Below, piece by piece: positions 23,961-35,545 of a DNA stretch of 64,000 nucleotides. Where the stretch lies: NCBI GenBank assembly GCA_013146195.2, contig CM028383.1, positions 17,755,642 through 17,819,641 of the forward strand, given 5' to 3'. Source of the DNA: Codonopsis lanceolata. Lineage: Eukaryota > Streptophyta > Magnoliopsida > Asterales > Campanulaceae. Position 1 is the stretch's first letter. Each line of letters opens with the position of its first letter. A program made the translations under genes and the position numbers. A model generated the notes under the pieces. The model made no database searches. It was not told where the DNA came from and was given only the letters and a program-made list of their open reading frames with translations.

Positions 23961-26612
23961 CATGTTAGTAATAATTCTCGTCTTCTCCATTTGGAAATAC
24001 TTGAGCATGCAGTAGATCATTCTTCTGTTTAAAATACCGAAAAATTGAATCCTAAGTTAGTCTGTGTCTGTCCAGGGGATTTAGGATTATGTGTCTTCTT
24101 TTTCTCACACCAGTGATTTACCCAATCGCTAGTACAAAATAGTTAAACATTTTTCATACGACTTTCAAAATTTAAGAGCATGAACAATTTGGGGAACGCT
24201 TTTACCTGCTATGCTTAGTGCTGACATAAGAAAAGATCCAATAGAAACTAGATGTCAATTTTATTTCCCAAATGCAAACATGATACATTAGCATAACAAG
24301 CAAACCACAAAACACAATAGGTTTGATAAGAACCACACATGCAAATACCATCCGTCTACTTTTAAAATTCCATGACCCAAAATTTGTAGGTGGAACATTC
24401 CCATGTGATGCCATTAAATCCAGCCCCCTTGGCCAAGACCAAAAACTCATCATGTGTCTGCTCTTTCCCTCCAGGGTTTTGAGTCATCATAACTGCATCT
24501 ACTTTTGTAGTGGCTTTCACAGCAGAACTCGTATCAGGTAACGCGGGAAGAATTGCCTCCACTATAATAACTTTTCCGTTGTCTGGTAAAGCTTTGTAGC
24601 AGTTCTTTAACAACTTTAAGCAATGATCATCACTCCAATCATGAAGTATCCACTACGTGAGATTCATGTTAGTTTTACTTGGAGTTGAATTCAGGTAAAT
24701 ACATTACATTAGGAAGAGTTGTATCTGGTAATTGTTGGTAGGTAAAATTGTGATTGCCCACACACATGTTACATGTACATATATACCAATTATGGTTTCT
24801 AGCAGGATTCAAGTTACCTTCATAAAAATGGCATCTCCATTGGGTACACTTTCAAACATATCTCCCCCAACATGTTCCACATCTACATCAGAAAATAAAT
24901 AATTGAATAAAATCATATCAATTTTGATCTGAAATGAAATGAATAAAGTAATGGAAAATTACCAGCTATCAATGAAGACCTTGTCTTGAAGTAAGGCTAA
25001 TAAGTTACCCAGGTAGACACCGTCTTGGTTCTCCACAAAGTATTTGCCAACTGGTGCGAGGCTGTACAACCTAATGATGGGATCGCCATCGATGAAAAGG
25101 AGCGCAGTGAGGACGGAATAGGCTGGCGAGGAGGCGGAACATGCGATCAAGCATGGCCGAGCATCGGGATTTGGGAAGCCCAGCGGTAACGATATCGAGG
25201 GAGAGAGAGTTGGGCATTGGGACCAGCTTTGGAGATAACCTCGAGGACCCCCAGCTGGAAAGAGGTGTGCATCACCATGGGCAACGCTACTAAGTTCACC
25301 AGTCGTATTGCTTCCGCAAAATCCTCATCATCCTTTCCCTTCCCCATCTCCATCTGAATGTCCGTCGGTCAAGTTTACAATTCAATTGCTTCCCCTCAAT
25401 TTGATTTCATTGATTAGAGTTACCCACCAACCAAACTAGTTTTTGGATATATGCAAACAAACACTAGCTGGTAGCTTTTGGAATTTCAAGTTTCAACAAG
25501 GCCGGCCATTGGCCAACCTATTAAATCTCTTCCTTATCCATTACTGTTAGAGTGTGAAGTGTCAATTAGTGGGAAGTGGGAACCCGAAAACTATAATATT
25601 AAATCACTTTACTTTCACTCTCCTTTTATTTTTAAAAGGAAAGTAAAGTAGGATCAGATGCACATGCACCCTGAATCTTTTAAAATGTTTTTCCACAATT
25701 GTTTTACGTGACTTATTAAAAATAAAAAAGTTCAATATTTAGGAATTTTCTAAACTTATTTTATAATTTTTTAATGATTTCACTATCACGTATAAATTTT
25801 TTATTTGTTTTTCATGAGCTATTCATTCCATATGAACCTTTTAAGATTATCAAGATTTCAAATGATCCACATCATTTATCTCAACTTTGTCATTGACGAT
25901 GCCCTTATATGCTTGCCTATAAACTAAATACTTTGCTCTTAAAATTATTTTTCAAATATCAAGTTAACACGTAATTTTATTTTTTAAATGCAATTTGTAT
26001 AATTTTAAAGGGTTAATAGCACCACCAGTTCCTTGACTATGATCGTGTCTGCCAATAGTCATTTAACAATATATTTTTTATTTATCAGTTTGATCCTATG
26101 ACTTTTAAATTTTAACACAGACAGTTTTTTGATGGATGTCGTTTTAGTTAAATGTTGCTAAGTTGCCCTTTTGTCTCCCACGTGCGTTTGAGTAAGGTTT
26201 GATATGCAATATCTCAAACATAAATTATGTCACAATTTGCAATCGAGTCCATAGGTTTTGGAAAATGATCACAAGGCCTTCTTACCCAAAATATTTCACC
26301 CAAATTTATATATCTCCTCTTATTGCCCACCCCACCCCTATTCCTTCTCTCATTCTCTCTCTCTCTCTCTCTCTCCTCCCTACATACATTCAATACCCAA
26401 ACAACTGTTCCCCATCCTCCCTATCTTTTCCACCAATAACCTAACCTACCACCAATCCATCATTACTCCTCCCTTTTCAATTCTCCCCTAGTTTCTGAAT
26501 CAACCATTTCTTAATTCCTCCTCAATTATCTCCCAAATGTTAGAAAGCAATCTCCTTATGGATTTTCCACTGTGGCCCTTGCAATCACCACAGGAGGTTG
26601 CAGAGGTGCTAC
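23961..26612 (+). repeat. Segmental duplication, copy 2
   Basis: Direct repeat of 15473-18998. The left edge coincides with the outer end of the copia LTR. It lacks the O-methyltransferase exon 2 interval but keeps a 100-base piece (24179-24278) lost from copy 1. Differences are scattered substitutions plus these deletions, so the duplication is not recent. Confidence 0.9.
24362..25353 (-). pseudogene. Caffeate-type O-methyltransferase pseudogene, copy 2
   Basis: Three exon remnants: exon 1 at 25353-24963, exon 3 at 24882-24818 and exon 4 at 24652-24362. Exon 4 is the better preserved of the two copies and ends WECSTYKFWVMEF with a normal stop, keeping the Trp that is TGA in copy 1. Exon 1 has different frameshifts near 25150-25200 and 25100. 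Exon 2, which carries the SAM-binding loop, is entirely absent, so the gene cannot make a methyltransferase. Confidence 0.9.
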
Positions 26613-27109
26613 TTGAGCTTATTTCTTCTGATTTCTTAAAAATTCACATAGCAAACTAGTTCGGTCTACACAAATGCCCAATCGGAATCCGTACTTACCG
26701 AATCATAATAAAGAAGAACCAACTGACACAAGGGTAATCACTTCCAATAGCATAAAAAGATCTAATTTGGTGCATCAATATAATTGTTTTTTATGGATTT
26801 ATGAAGCATTCATTTTGGCGTTTTTACACATTTATTTGGGTGGGGTAGGTGGTAAGAGGAGAATGGTGAATTTAAATGACTCGATTATAAATTGTGATAT
26901 AGTTTATATTTGAAAAATTGCATATTAGTTCTTACTCAAACACACGTGGTGGAACATGTGCAACTTAACATCATTTCAATAATAGCATCTATCAAAATGG
27001 TTTGACTGCATGAAAATTTAAAAGTAATAGGACCAAATTGGGGAAAAAAAAGTAAAAGATTTAATTCCGGAGACGACCATAGTCAAGGTACGAGTTATGC
27101 TATTAACAC
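26010..27109. mobile_element. Third non-autonomous MULE, complete
   Basis: The left end GGGTTAATAGCA and right end TGCTATTAACAC begin inverted repeats of about 210 bases (both contain GCGTTTGAGTAAG or its complement with small changes). Flanking 9-mers are AATTTTAAA (26001-26009) and AATTTTGAA (27110-27118), matching 8 of 9. The interior has a (CT)n run and a frame from ATG 26538 (MLESNLLMDFPLWPL) that might be captured host sequence but is not recognised. The same insertion, truncated, is at 18388. Confidence 0.85.
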
Positions 27110-27118
27110 AATTTTGAA

Positions 27119-27840
27119 AGTGTTACTCCAAATTACGAATTTATGATTTTAACAAAATATATAAGTATTCAGTTTGACCCGAAAAGAAACAAATATGTCA
27201 ATAATTTAAGAAGGAAGGAAATGTTTTTACTATCTTTTTTGTATCCATTTTTCTTAGAAAGAATATTACAAATTTTTTTAAAAAAACCTTCATAGTTCAT
27301 ACCGTCCATTTTAAATGATTTATTTGGGCATTGTGATAATTGTTCATGGGATATTATAGTTGACATAATGTCGTAATATAGTAAGCAAGTGACAAATATA
27401 CTACTCCTAAAAAAGGGAGCTATTTAGTGATAAATACCTTATGGCATAGAAATTGCATATTAGGACATGATAATTGACAAATTTATCACTCATTTTAAAA
27501 TAAATTTCAAAAGGGGATTGTTGTTAGTTGTTACCAATGCATATAATCTCTAAGTGGTTTTCCTTGCATACAAATTACAAATTACAAAGAGACGGGGACT
27601 AAGGCAAAATTCTAACAAGTAACAAACACCATGGTAGGGTGTAGGGTGTAGGGTCCCTAATAACCACCACAGAATTAGGAATTAAGCAAGGGAAAATGAG
27701 ATACACCCTTGACCCCACCCCGAAAAAGAAAAATCATCCAAGTTAATTAGCACCAATACTTTTACACAATTTTCAATTTTCTTTTATTTTTTCTTAAGTT
27801 TCAAGTCCACCCACCCAGACCCAACAGAACAATGAACACC
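27119..27840. other. Intergenic; nothing recognised
   Basis: AT-rich sequence without recognisable coding or repeat structure on either strand. Confidence 0.5.
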
Positions 27841-28186
27841 TAGAGCTGTTAAATTTGAGCCCAGTCCACATGCCCAGCCTAGCCCACCCGATTTTTCATG
27901 GGCCTAGGATTCAATTTTGGTGGCCCAAAAAACTGAGTCTTCTTGGCTCGACCCAGTTGACCCAGTCCGGCGTCGAAAAGTGAAAAATAATTTTAAAAAA
28001 TCAAATTAAAATAACCCAAAAATAGAGATTAAAAATTTAAAAACTAAAGAGTAAAGTCTGCTTTCCCACTCCTTCACTATTACTCAAAACCTCCCTAACC
28101 TTTTCCCTCTCCCGCTCTCATCTACGCCTATTTTCCTTTTCCTTCATTGTTACTTTATTGTTTGCCTTGTTTGGGATAGGGCAAAG

Positions 28187-29480
28187 TGTAGACACCCCAA
28201 TTTCGTACCCCTGATATGTGACTCTGACATGTGATATCAAGAACTGCTTAAACTTAACAAATGTCAAGTTACAGGAGTCGAAAATACGAAAGGCAAAGCA
28301 GGATGCGCAAAACAGTAAATTGCGAGGGGTGAAAGTGCTGAAAATGGAACTTAAACAGGAACATGGCGGGGCCAAAAAGCTAGGTGGGCGCCGCGCCATG
28401 TCAAGGAGGTGTCGGCACCAAGAGAGCTACAGTGGCTCTGGGACTTAACGCATTGTGCAACTGGAGAAGGCTAGTGTACATGCTGCTGAAGCTCGCTGAG
28501 GGAATTTATAATTCCCGATGAGTCCTCCTCTCCACCTATAAATAAAGGCGCAGGCTCCCTTCGCATTTAAACCATCCTGAAACGCTTGAGGAATTCTGCG
28601 TTCCCATAACGCCGAGATTTTAGTGAGAGAAGTGAGATAGGTGTGTGTAGCCCACCAAAGCTTCCAAACCCCGTCCAAACTCCGCAAAAACACAAATCCA
28701 CCGGTTAAAAGTGATCCCTAGCCTTTTAGTTAGGTATCCATTCCACTTCCCCAACCCAAAATCCATAAAGTAAGCTGTTACTCTGCCCGAGTAATGAGCT
28801 GAAAAACACAAAAAGTAAGCCGTTATTCCGCCAAACCAAAAAAGCCAAGACTATCCGAAATAAACCGTTATTTTGCATGAGTGAACGAGCTAAAGTCATC
28901 CAGAATAAGCAGTTACTCTGCCCGAATTCCAACAACAACAACACAACAACAACAACAAAAGACTCCCTCTCCCTGAAGGACAGAGCGAGCACACTACCGC
29001 TCTAAAAGGTAATAGCCTTTAAGGGCGTTCCTTTTATTTATTATTTATAAAGTTATTATTTAAATCCGGCCCAATGTAGCCAATATAAGTCGTTGTGCTG
29101 CCCGGATTAGATTAGGAAATATTATGTAAAAGAGCCGTTATAATAGCCAAATTTTTTAAATATATTTGTAATTATTGTAAGGAAATGATTGCAAGTCCGT
29201 AAATAATGTAGTCACGGATGTATTTGTTTTATTTTCCTGTCTTTTAATGCTTTATTTATTTGCTAAATAAATATAACAATAAGCATACTTTAGCCAAAAA
29301 CCACTTTTGAGACCGAAAGGGCGAGTTGGGTGCCTAGCACCTTCCCAACTCGTAACTTAGCCTCCGAACCCGTTTTCTATCTCTGGTTTTTCTTTTCTTT
29401 TTTCTGGTTTTGCTTTATTTTTGCTTTAAAATAAAGATGACGACTCTAAAACTTTTTGGATCCAGTGGGGCCTCGCAACA
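28187..29480 (+). repeat. Gypsy-type LTR (Tat/Ogre-like) fragment or solo LTR
   Basis: Starts TGTAGACACCCCAATTTCG. A TATA box, CTATAAATAAAGG, lies near 28537, followed by a probable transcript leader. Further on is GGGTGCCTAGCACCTTCCC near 29328, a phrase typical of plant Tat/Ogre-type elements, and the segment ends near CCTCGCAACA. Overlapping open frames at 28445-28992 on the minus strand show no domain. Confidence 0.55.
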
Positions 29481-29795
29481 CTCCTTTCTTGCACTTTTCC
29501 GTTTTCCCCTAAAAAAGGGAGAATGAGAATGAAAGGGTGGTGTATTCCCATATCCTGATATCCCCTAAACAAGGGATAACTTGATGCAGGAAACCCAAAG
29601 CTCCCATAGTGATCTGAAACGATGCATAAGGCTATTTTAAATAAAATCCATAGTGGGGGCGTCGCAACATCCTTTTTTGCACTTTTCCGTTTTCCCCTAA
29701 AAAAGAGAAAATGAGAATGAAAGGGTGATGCATTCTCATATCCTGGTATCCCCTAAAAAGGGATAACTTGATGCGGGAAACCCAAAGTTCCCATA
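29474..29795. repeat. Two-copy tandem repeat, period 188 bases
   Basis: A block starting CGCAACA and containing GCACTTTTCCGTTTTCCCC, GAATGAAAGGGTG and GGGATAACTTGATGC is repeated at 29474 and 29662 with few differences, beginning at the probable LTR end. A weaker third partial copy (CGTCTTCCCCTAGAAAAGGG) follows near 29885. Confidence 0.85.
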
Positions 29796-30202
29796 TTTGA
29801 TAAAAAATCCACTAAAGACAACCGAGGCGCATTCCAACGCGCTATCATAGACAGCACTCCTCTCGCACTAAAGTTCCCATATTTCGTCTTCCCCTAGAAA
29901 AGGGAGGGTGGAACGAGAGCAGTGGATGTCCCGCATCCGCACGTACGTGCACCCCTATCCAAGGGTGCGGGGCGCGGGCGCACGTCTCGGGAACCCACAC
30001 AAAGAAGTAGTACTGTTTTTCAACTCAAGGAATGAGGCTGCAGAAGGAAGGGAGGTTTCAAAGGTGGTTGCCCCCACCTCTGTCTTGATCAAGTCCACAC
30101 TTGATGATTTTTCCGATCTTCCCCAAAATCAACAACCTTTTCAATGAATATATGTATATGTATATATGGATCCGACCAACAAGTTCTAGCTCAACTTGTA
30201 CT

Positions 30203-30475
30203 GCTCACTTCTCCTAACGGAGAGGTCGGGTGTTCAAGTCTCACTGGAGACACCCTCGACTTTACAACTTTCAATGGAAAGGTCGGGTGTTCAATCACTT
30301 TCAGAGGCAACGTTATTGTTCAATCCTTACCCAAAGACCTCATTTAGTTGCTCTCTTATCTTAACGAAGAGGTCGAGTGTTCAAGCCCTACCAGAGGAAT
30401 CCTGGTACATAACTACTCTCAATCGAGAGGTCAGGTGTTCAAAGCCTCACCAGAGGCACCATTTGTTCTAGCCAC
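30203..30475. repeat. Four modules with a GGTCGGGTGTTCAA core
   Basis: The core GGTC(G/A)(G/A)GTGTTCA occurs at 30224, 30281, 30371 and 30429; the spacing of 57, 90 and 58 suggests two copies of a two-module unit. The core looks like a tRNA T-arm/B-box (GGTTCAANYC), and short complementary arms (CTAACGGAG; TCTCAATCGAGA) precede each. No complete tRNA can be folded. Confidence 0.6.
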
Positions 30476-31287
30476 ACAAAATATATCATATATCTATAAT
30501 TATAGCTTTTCAAGGCATTAAAATAAAAAAAAATCGGGTTGGTGTAAGGTCTATGTCCCCTCCGACCTTTATATATATATATATGGATCCGCTGACGCTG
30601 ACGCTTCTTCTTCATCTTCATCATCTTCTTCCACTTCATCTAAAGCAACATTGCCGATTGTGACTCTGTCTGTTCCATATATTGTATGTGAAAGGATGTG
30701 ATGATACGTAATTTATGTGAGTTGAATTAGATTCAGGGTGGTGAGATTCTTCCTATCTTGGTTGGGTAACCCGGACGGCTGATTGCAACCGATTTTGCAG
30801 CTATAGCAGAGCCATCATCTTGCTCTGATCATAAACACATCTGAGCCTCATATATTTTAATATCCCTATCTTTGATTGGTAATGCTATTTTAATGTAATT
30901 TCTCTATAATTTTTTGTTTTAGTAGTTGGCACTGATGTTTTGCTTATGAGTTAGACTCTACCAAATAGGCAAATAATCTCCACGATGAATTTGTTCTTTT
31001 TTGCTTCAAGTGTCAAATTGTGAACTAAATTTTCCTGGTGAGTTTGTTGTGCCTGCTAGTACATCGTCAACTAAACTAGTAAAGTAAACTGCTCAATTGG
31101 CTCGTACAGTATAGTGATTACTTTACAAGTCTAAAGTTAACTGAACTGGCCCATAGGCCTAGAGCATGTATGGGCTGGACTTGTGTTTTATGAGGCACGA
31201 TAGATCATAGGCCCGACCTGTCAATATGCAAAACCTGATGGCCTTGGACCGACCCAGTCCGACCCGTTTGATAGCTCTACAACCACC

Positions 31288-32861
31288 ATATCCAATCGGC
31301 AGACCAATTGGTTTTTAAGAGAAAAACACTAAAAGGAAAAAATAAATAAAAAAAATAAAGAGTGGATATTTAGAAAAGTGGGTAACGACAAAAAAGAAAC
31401 ACAAAAAAATTGACTACGTTTTTCGAATTATTATTATTGATTAACGTTATTGGATTTGAAAAGTTATGAAATAATTTTAAAGTTTGGTGGTCTGACTACG
31501 TTTTCAAACATAAAATCTTTTGATACCAGCCATAGGGTTGTACTGCGGTAATATATACGAGTTACAACAGTGCTATAACACTATCGACGAGTCATAGAGG
31601 TACAATGACATTATTGACGAGTCATAGCAGTACTGTGACAAATTATCGACAAGTTAACCGTAGTCAACGAGACCAACAATCTATTGAATTTGTATAGCGG
31701 GGTAGTAGGTCATGCCATTGCCACTGGTACGAGACATTGGTGTAACTGACTAGCTCCAAATCGAGTTTTGATTTCAAAAATCTTTGAGATTTTTGTTTAA
31801 GTTTATTGACTTTGTTTTGAGAAAATTATTGATAATACTACTGGTTTGAGACAATAGTGTTATTGACTTGTTTTCAAAGAAATGTTTTTCTTCATAACGA
31901 TAGAAATTACGTTTATTAAATATGATTTGGAAATGCTTGTTATGGATTTATCATAAAATATTATTTTGAAATACGTGTTTGATCCTCTAAATAGCATAGT
32001 TAGTACATTGCTGAGATATGAGCTCACCCTTTATTATTTTGCACATCGTTTGTATCAATGATGACTTGGATCATTCAATGGATGGTTAGAGAGTTTACTT
32101 TTCGTAGATTGTTTTTCTTTTTAAAATAAACTTGGGTTTTGGAAGGAGCTTTTAACTTTGTGGATGGGTTATTAGTTTGAAATTTTCTTTTGGATTATGT
32201 TTTGATGGATTTGATAATTGACATCATTACTTGAGCTAATCTTTAAGGAATAATTTTATAAAAAATTACAGGCCGGTCCCTTTTTAGAGATTTATAGTCG
32301 CTCTAATATCTTTTTTTTTTCAATCGCATAAGTCCACTTTTATAAATTTGTTTCAATAATGCCAATGACATAACCAATGTAAATGTCTTCTTATTCTCCC
32401 TCGAACGTCCGAAGATGCAGAGATGCCAATGAAGTGGAAAGAGAGTGGGGAGTTGGGTGATGAGGAAGAACGGTAGTTACTACATACTGTTTCTTCGTTG
32501 CCCAAACTTCCCACTCTTTTACTAATTCATATCATGATGTTGTTGCTGTTCTTCTTCTTCTTCTTTTATTTTTTGTGTTTGTGTGATTTAAAGTAAATTT
32601 GGTAACACAAAACACAAAACTCTATTTGTGTTGCTATGTATGTAAAGTGTTCGATGAAATGCCTGAATAATTTATTTATTTTGGTTGTTGAACACCTTTT
32701 TAAATTTAAATGCATTAATTTTGTATAACAATGCATCATTTGTGAATTGTGGTGCTTCGTTTTGGATTTGGGATGCAGGAAATATGCATATTTATTTTGA
32801 ATAATTTATTGATTTTGTATTGAAAAAAAGTAGATAAAGTCCGAAAATCTAAAATTTATGC
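31288..32861. other. Intergenic with a short degenerate tandem repeat
   Basis: At about 31556-31670 a unit near 32 bases long, GAGTCATAG.AGTAC..TGACA.TAT.GAC, is repeated about three times. Nothing else is recognised. Confidence 0.45.
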
Positions 32862-32869
32862 ATCGTGGT

Positions 32870-35325
32870 TAGTGCTGTCAAACGGGTCAAGTAGGGCTGG
32901 CCCGCAACAAGTCAACCAGGCCTAACATAACATCGGGTCGTGCCAAAAGATGTACAAGGCCAGCGCATATCAACCTCAGGCCAATTTTTTTTGATCTTTA
33001 TTGAAAGGGCCTAGTGACCCCATCTTTTCGTTTTTACCCGGTATGATGCTCTTTATTGAAGCCATTTGAACTTTGAAGTCATTTTTGTGCCAAATAATGG
33101 AAATTTCTATTTTGCATGACTGCTTAATTATTGTTGTGTAATTTCACCACTACACGTAATAGCCAGGAACTGTCCCAATACAGAATCGGAAGTAACCAGC
33201 AATTAATTACAGACCAAGATTAAAATAAATACGGATAACATTACAACCTGGGAAGGGGATAACATTTTAATCAACAGGGGTCAATAAAGCATAAAACAAG
33301 AATCGGATACCCACGGATGCAGTCAAGTAGTTTCTCAAGCTGTTATGGAAGAAGCAAGTGAGCAAACTACAACATAGGGATAACAAGCGAAAATACATAG
33401 TATTCCTCAGTCCACACAATTTATTGTCTGGTTGACCGGCACAGTTTAGAAAACCTATTTGACTGGATTATTAATATTGGTTTAATGTGTAGTTTCCTTC
33501 AAAGCCCATATGTATGTGGCCCATAATTAAAATAGTGTGAAAAAGTAAGGGTAAAGTGGTAAAAGTGATGTTCTAAAAAGGTAAGTTTCAAAATGGACAA
33601 TTATTTTGGGACGAACGAAAAAGGAAAGAAGGACGATAATTTAGGGACGGAGGGAGTAGTATTTAAAACATGAGCAGGAGCCGAATATGATAAACTGAAA
33701 GGGCAGTAAGAATTAAGCAGCTCAAAATAACATAATGTAAATAGCAACTGAATAATGTGACGCAGCCACAAGCAAGAGCAATCACACGCCGTGTTTCAGA
33801 ACACGACTCGCCGTAATCGGTCAGGGACCTCGGCTATGCTCTTGTAGGCTCAGACACCCTTTCACCGGCCATATTCACCAATGAGTCCAACTGGGAAACC
33901 AACCACTGTTACCAAGTTCAAAGCCATAAAAACTGACTAGACCCACTCCGGCAACCAAGAACAGAGGAAGAACAGAGAAGGAGAAGAGCAGAGATACGAA
34001 TACCAGAAAACCCTGATGTGAGACCCAACCTACGAACTTCAACCTATCAGTACTCACAAGACAGAAACGAGGCTCACGGAGAAACTTGCCATCACCGTCT
34101 CTCTCTCTCAGCTCACTTAGAATCTGAAGAAGATAAGATGAAGAGGGTATACGAAAAATGGCTCACTCTCACTGGTTTTCACTCTCTGTATTTGGCACAC
34201 TAAGGTTTGAAACTCTTCTCACTAAATCTCTTTCGCTCACTCTCGGTATTTTTTCTGCTCACATACACTCTCTGCATAGCCTGCTCTACTCTTTTTCCCC
34301 GTAAATGAATGAGGGCAGCAGCACAGATATATATGGCGGCTGAATTAGAAAAGGTAAGGGACCAAAACGATTACCAATGGATAAAGCTAATAAATGAGCT
34401 GTCATCCATAAGTCAGGTAATCACCAACAAAGGCAGAAGAGCTGTACCAAAAAAAAAGGGACGGGCTGCACATAAAGATTGGGCCAAGCAGACTGAGCTT
34501 AGGAAGAATTATTAAGAGGCTGCCACTTAAGGATTTTGGGCCTCCAAATTTCCTAACAATTAGCTCACTTTAGCTCCTTCTCTTTCTCTATTACTGATTT
34601 ACTGTCCAACTACTTCTCTCTCTGAATCTCTGTTTCATTCCTTCTTTAATTTTTGGTACATGCACAGAAGGGAAAGGGACCCATGTCCTAGCTAGTTGTT
34701 GCATGGAACTAATGAAATGACATGTGGGTTGTCCCTAAAAAAGAGTCTTACGCTTCTCTTTGGTTAGAATACGTAGCCATTGTCACATGCCATCAGCTAT
34801 AAAGATCTCATATCAGCACCATTGGCGATACTGCTAGTTTTCTTCACCATAACCCTATAACATGATTTCTTGAATTCTTTCTTCTCCTACATTGTATTTG
34901 TGTTCCCAAATTAATACATATAGCTTCCAAGTTCCAATGTTCCGACGCCAATTGACGGTTCAACACTTCAACTGTGTTGCCGTTATAATAGTTATAATAT
35001 CTGTGACCAAGGAAGGTGTGAACTGTGAAGTTCACTCTAAAGGTGACATGTTCTAACTTTATGTGTCAAAGTGTTAACATTAAATTAAGGACTAAGGAGC
35101 CAACTGACCCAACACCATTCACCAACAATAACACAATTTGACTTACGTTTGATTTTCAACCTTTTGTGACCGAGTCGGGTCCTATCGGGATTTCAAGCTT
35201 CGGGCTTAATGCAACCCACATGCCTGTTGGGCCTGGCCAAAAGGCCCATATTTTTTTGGGCCGTCTCACTTGAAGCTCAGGCCCATGAAAAATCAGGTGG
35301 ACCATGCTCGATTTTGACAGCTCTA
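32870..35325. mobile_element. hAT-type non-autonomous element
   Basis: The left end TAGTGCTGTCAAACGGGTC and right end GATTTTGACAGCTCTA are inverted. Flanking octamers ATCGTGGT (32862-32869) and ATTGCGGT (35326-35333) differ by two C/T changes only. The flanks on both sides belong to the same GATGCATCG-type repeat, so the insertion split an array. The interior holds a Stowaway MITE at 33403-33656 and no transposase. Confidence 0.65.
33403..33656. mobile_element. Stowaway-type MITE
   Basis: Ends TTCCTCAGTCC and, inverted, CTCCCTCCGTCC, flanked by TA (33401-33402 and 33657-33658). The size and TA target fit Tc1/mariner Stowaway elements. Related pieces occur near 51175 and 51335. Confidence 0.8.
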
Positions 35326-35333
35326 ATTGCGGT

Positions 35334-35545
35334 GCATAATTTGATACATCGCGCTGCAAAACTAGATAAGATATTTGAAATAAATGCATCACGGTTACAT
35401 ATTTTTGCATAGCACTGCAAATTTGAATTAGGTAATTTAAAACTGATGCATCGCGGTACAAAATTAAATTAGGTAAATAATTTGATGCATTGCGGTACAA
35501 AAATTGATATAATTAAATTGATGCATCGCGATGCATGGGGACTAG
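35334..35545. repeat. Degenerate GATGCATCGCGGT repeat array
   Basis: Five or six copies of a word like TGATGCATCGCGGTACAAA separated by AT-rich spacers of variable length. Its left continuation is at about 32855-32869, across the hAT insertion. Confidence 0.6.

Larger units (their letters stand above)
27841..31279. mobile_element. Possible hAT-bounded block
   Basis: The left end TAGAGCTGTTAAA and the right end, read inverted, TAGAGCTATCAAACGGG are the border words of a common plant hAT family. Flanking octamers TGAACACC and CAACCACC match at only 5 of 8, so pairing of the two ends is probable, not certain. The block encloses a gypsy-type LTR and two tandem-repeat blocks. Confidence 0.4.

Noticed and set aside
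28445..28992. Overlapping minus-strand frames at 28.5-29.0 kb
   Set aside because: They lie antisense to an LTR with TATA box and leader, are short and carry no motif.
30203..30475. tRNA gene
   Set aside because: Only T-arm-like pieces recur; no acceptor stem, D-arm or anticodon arm can be paired.
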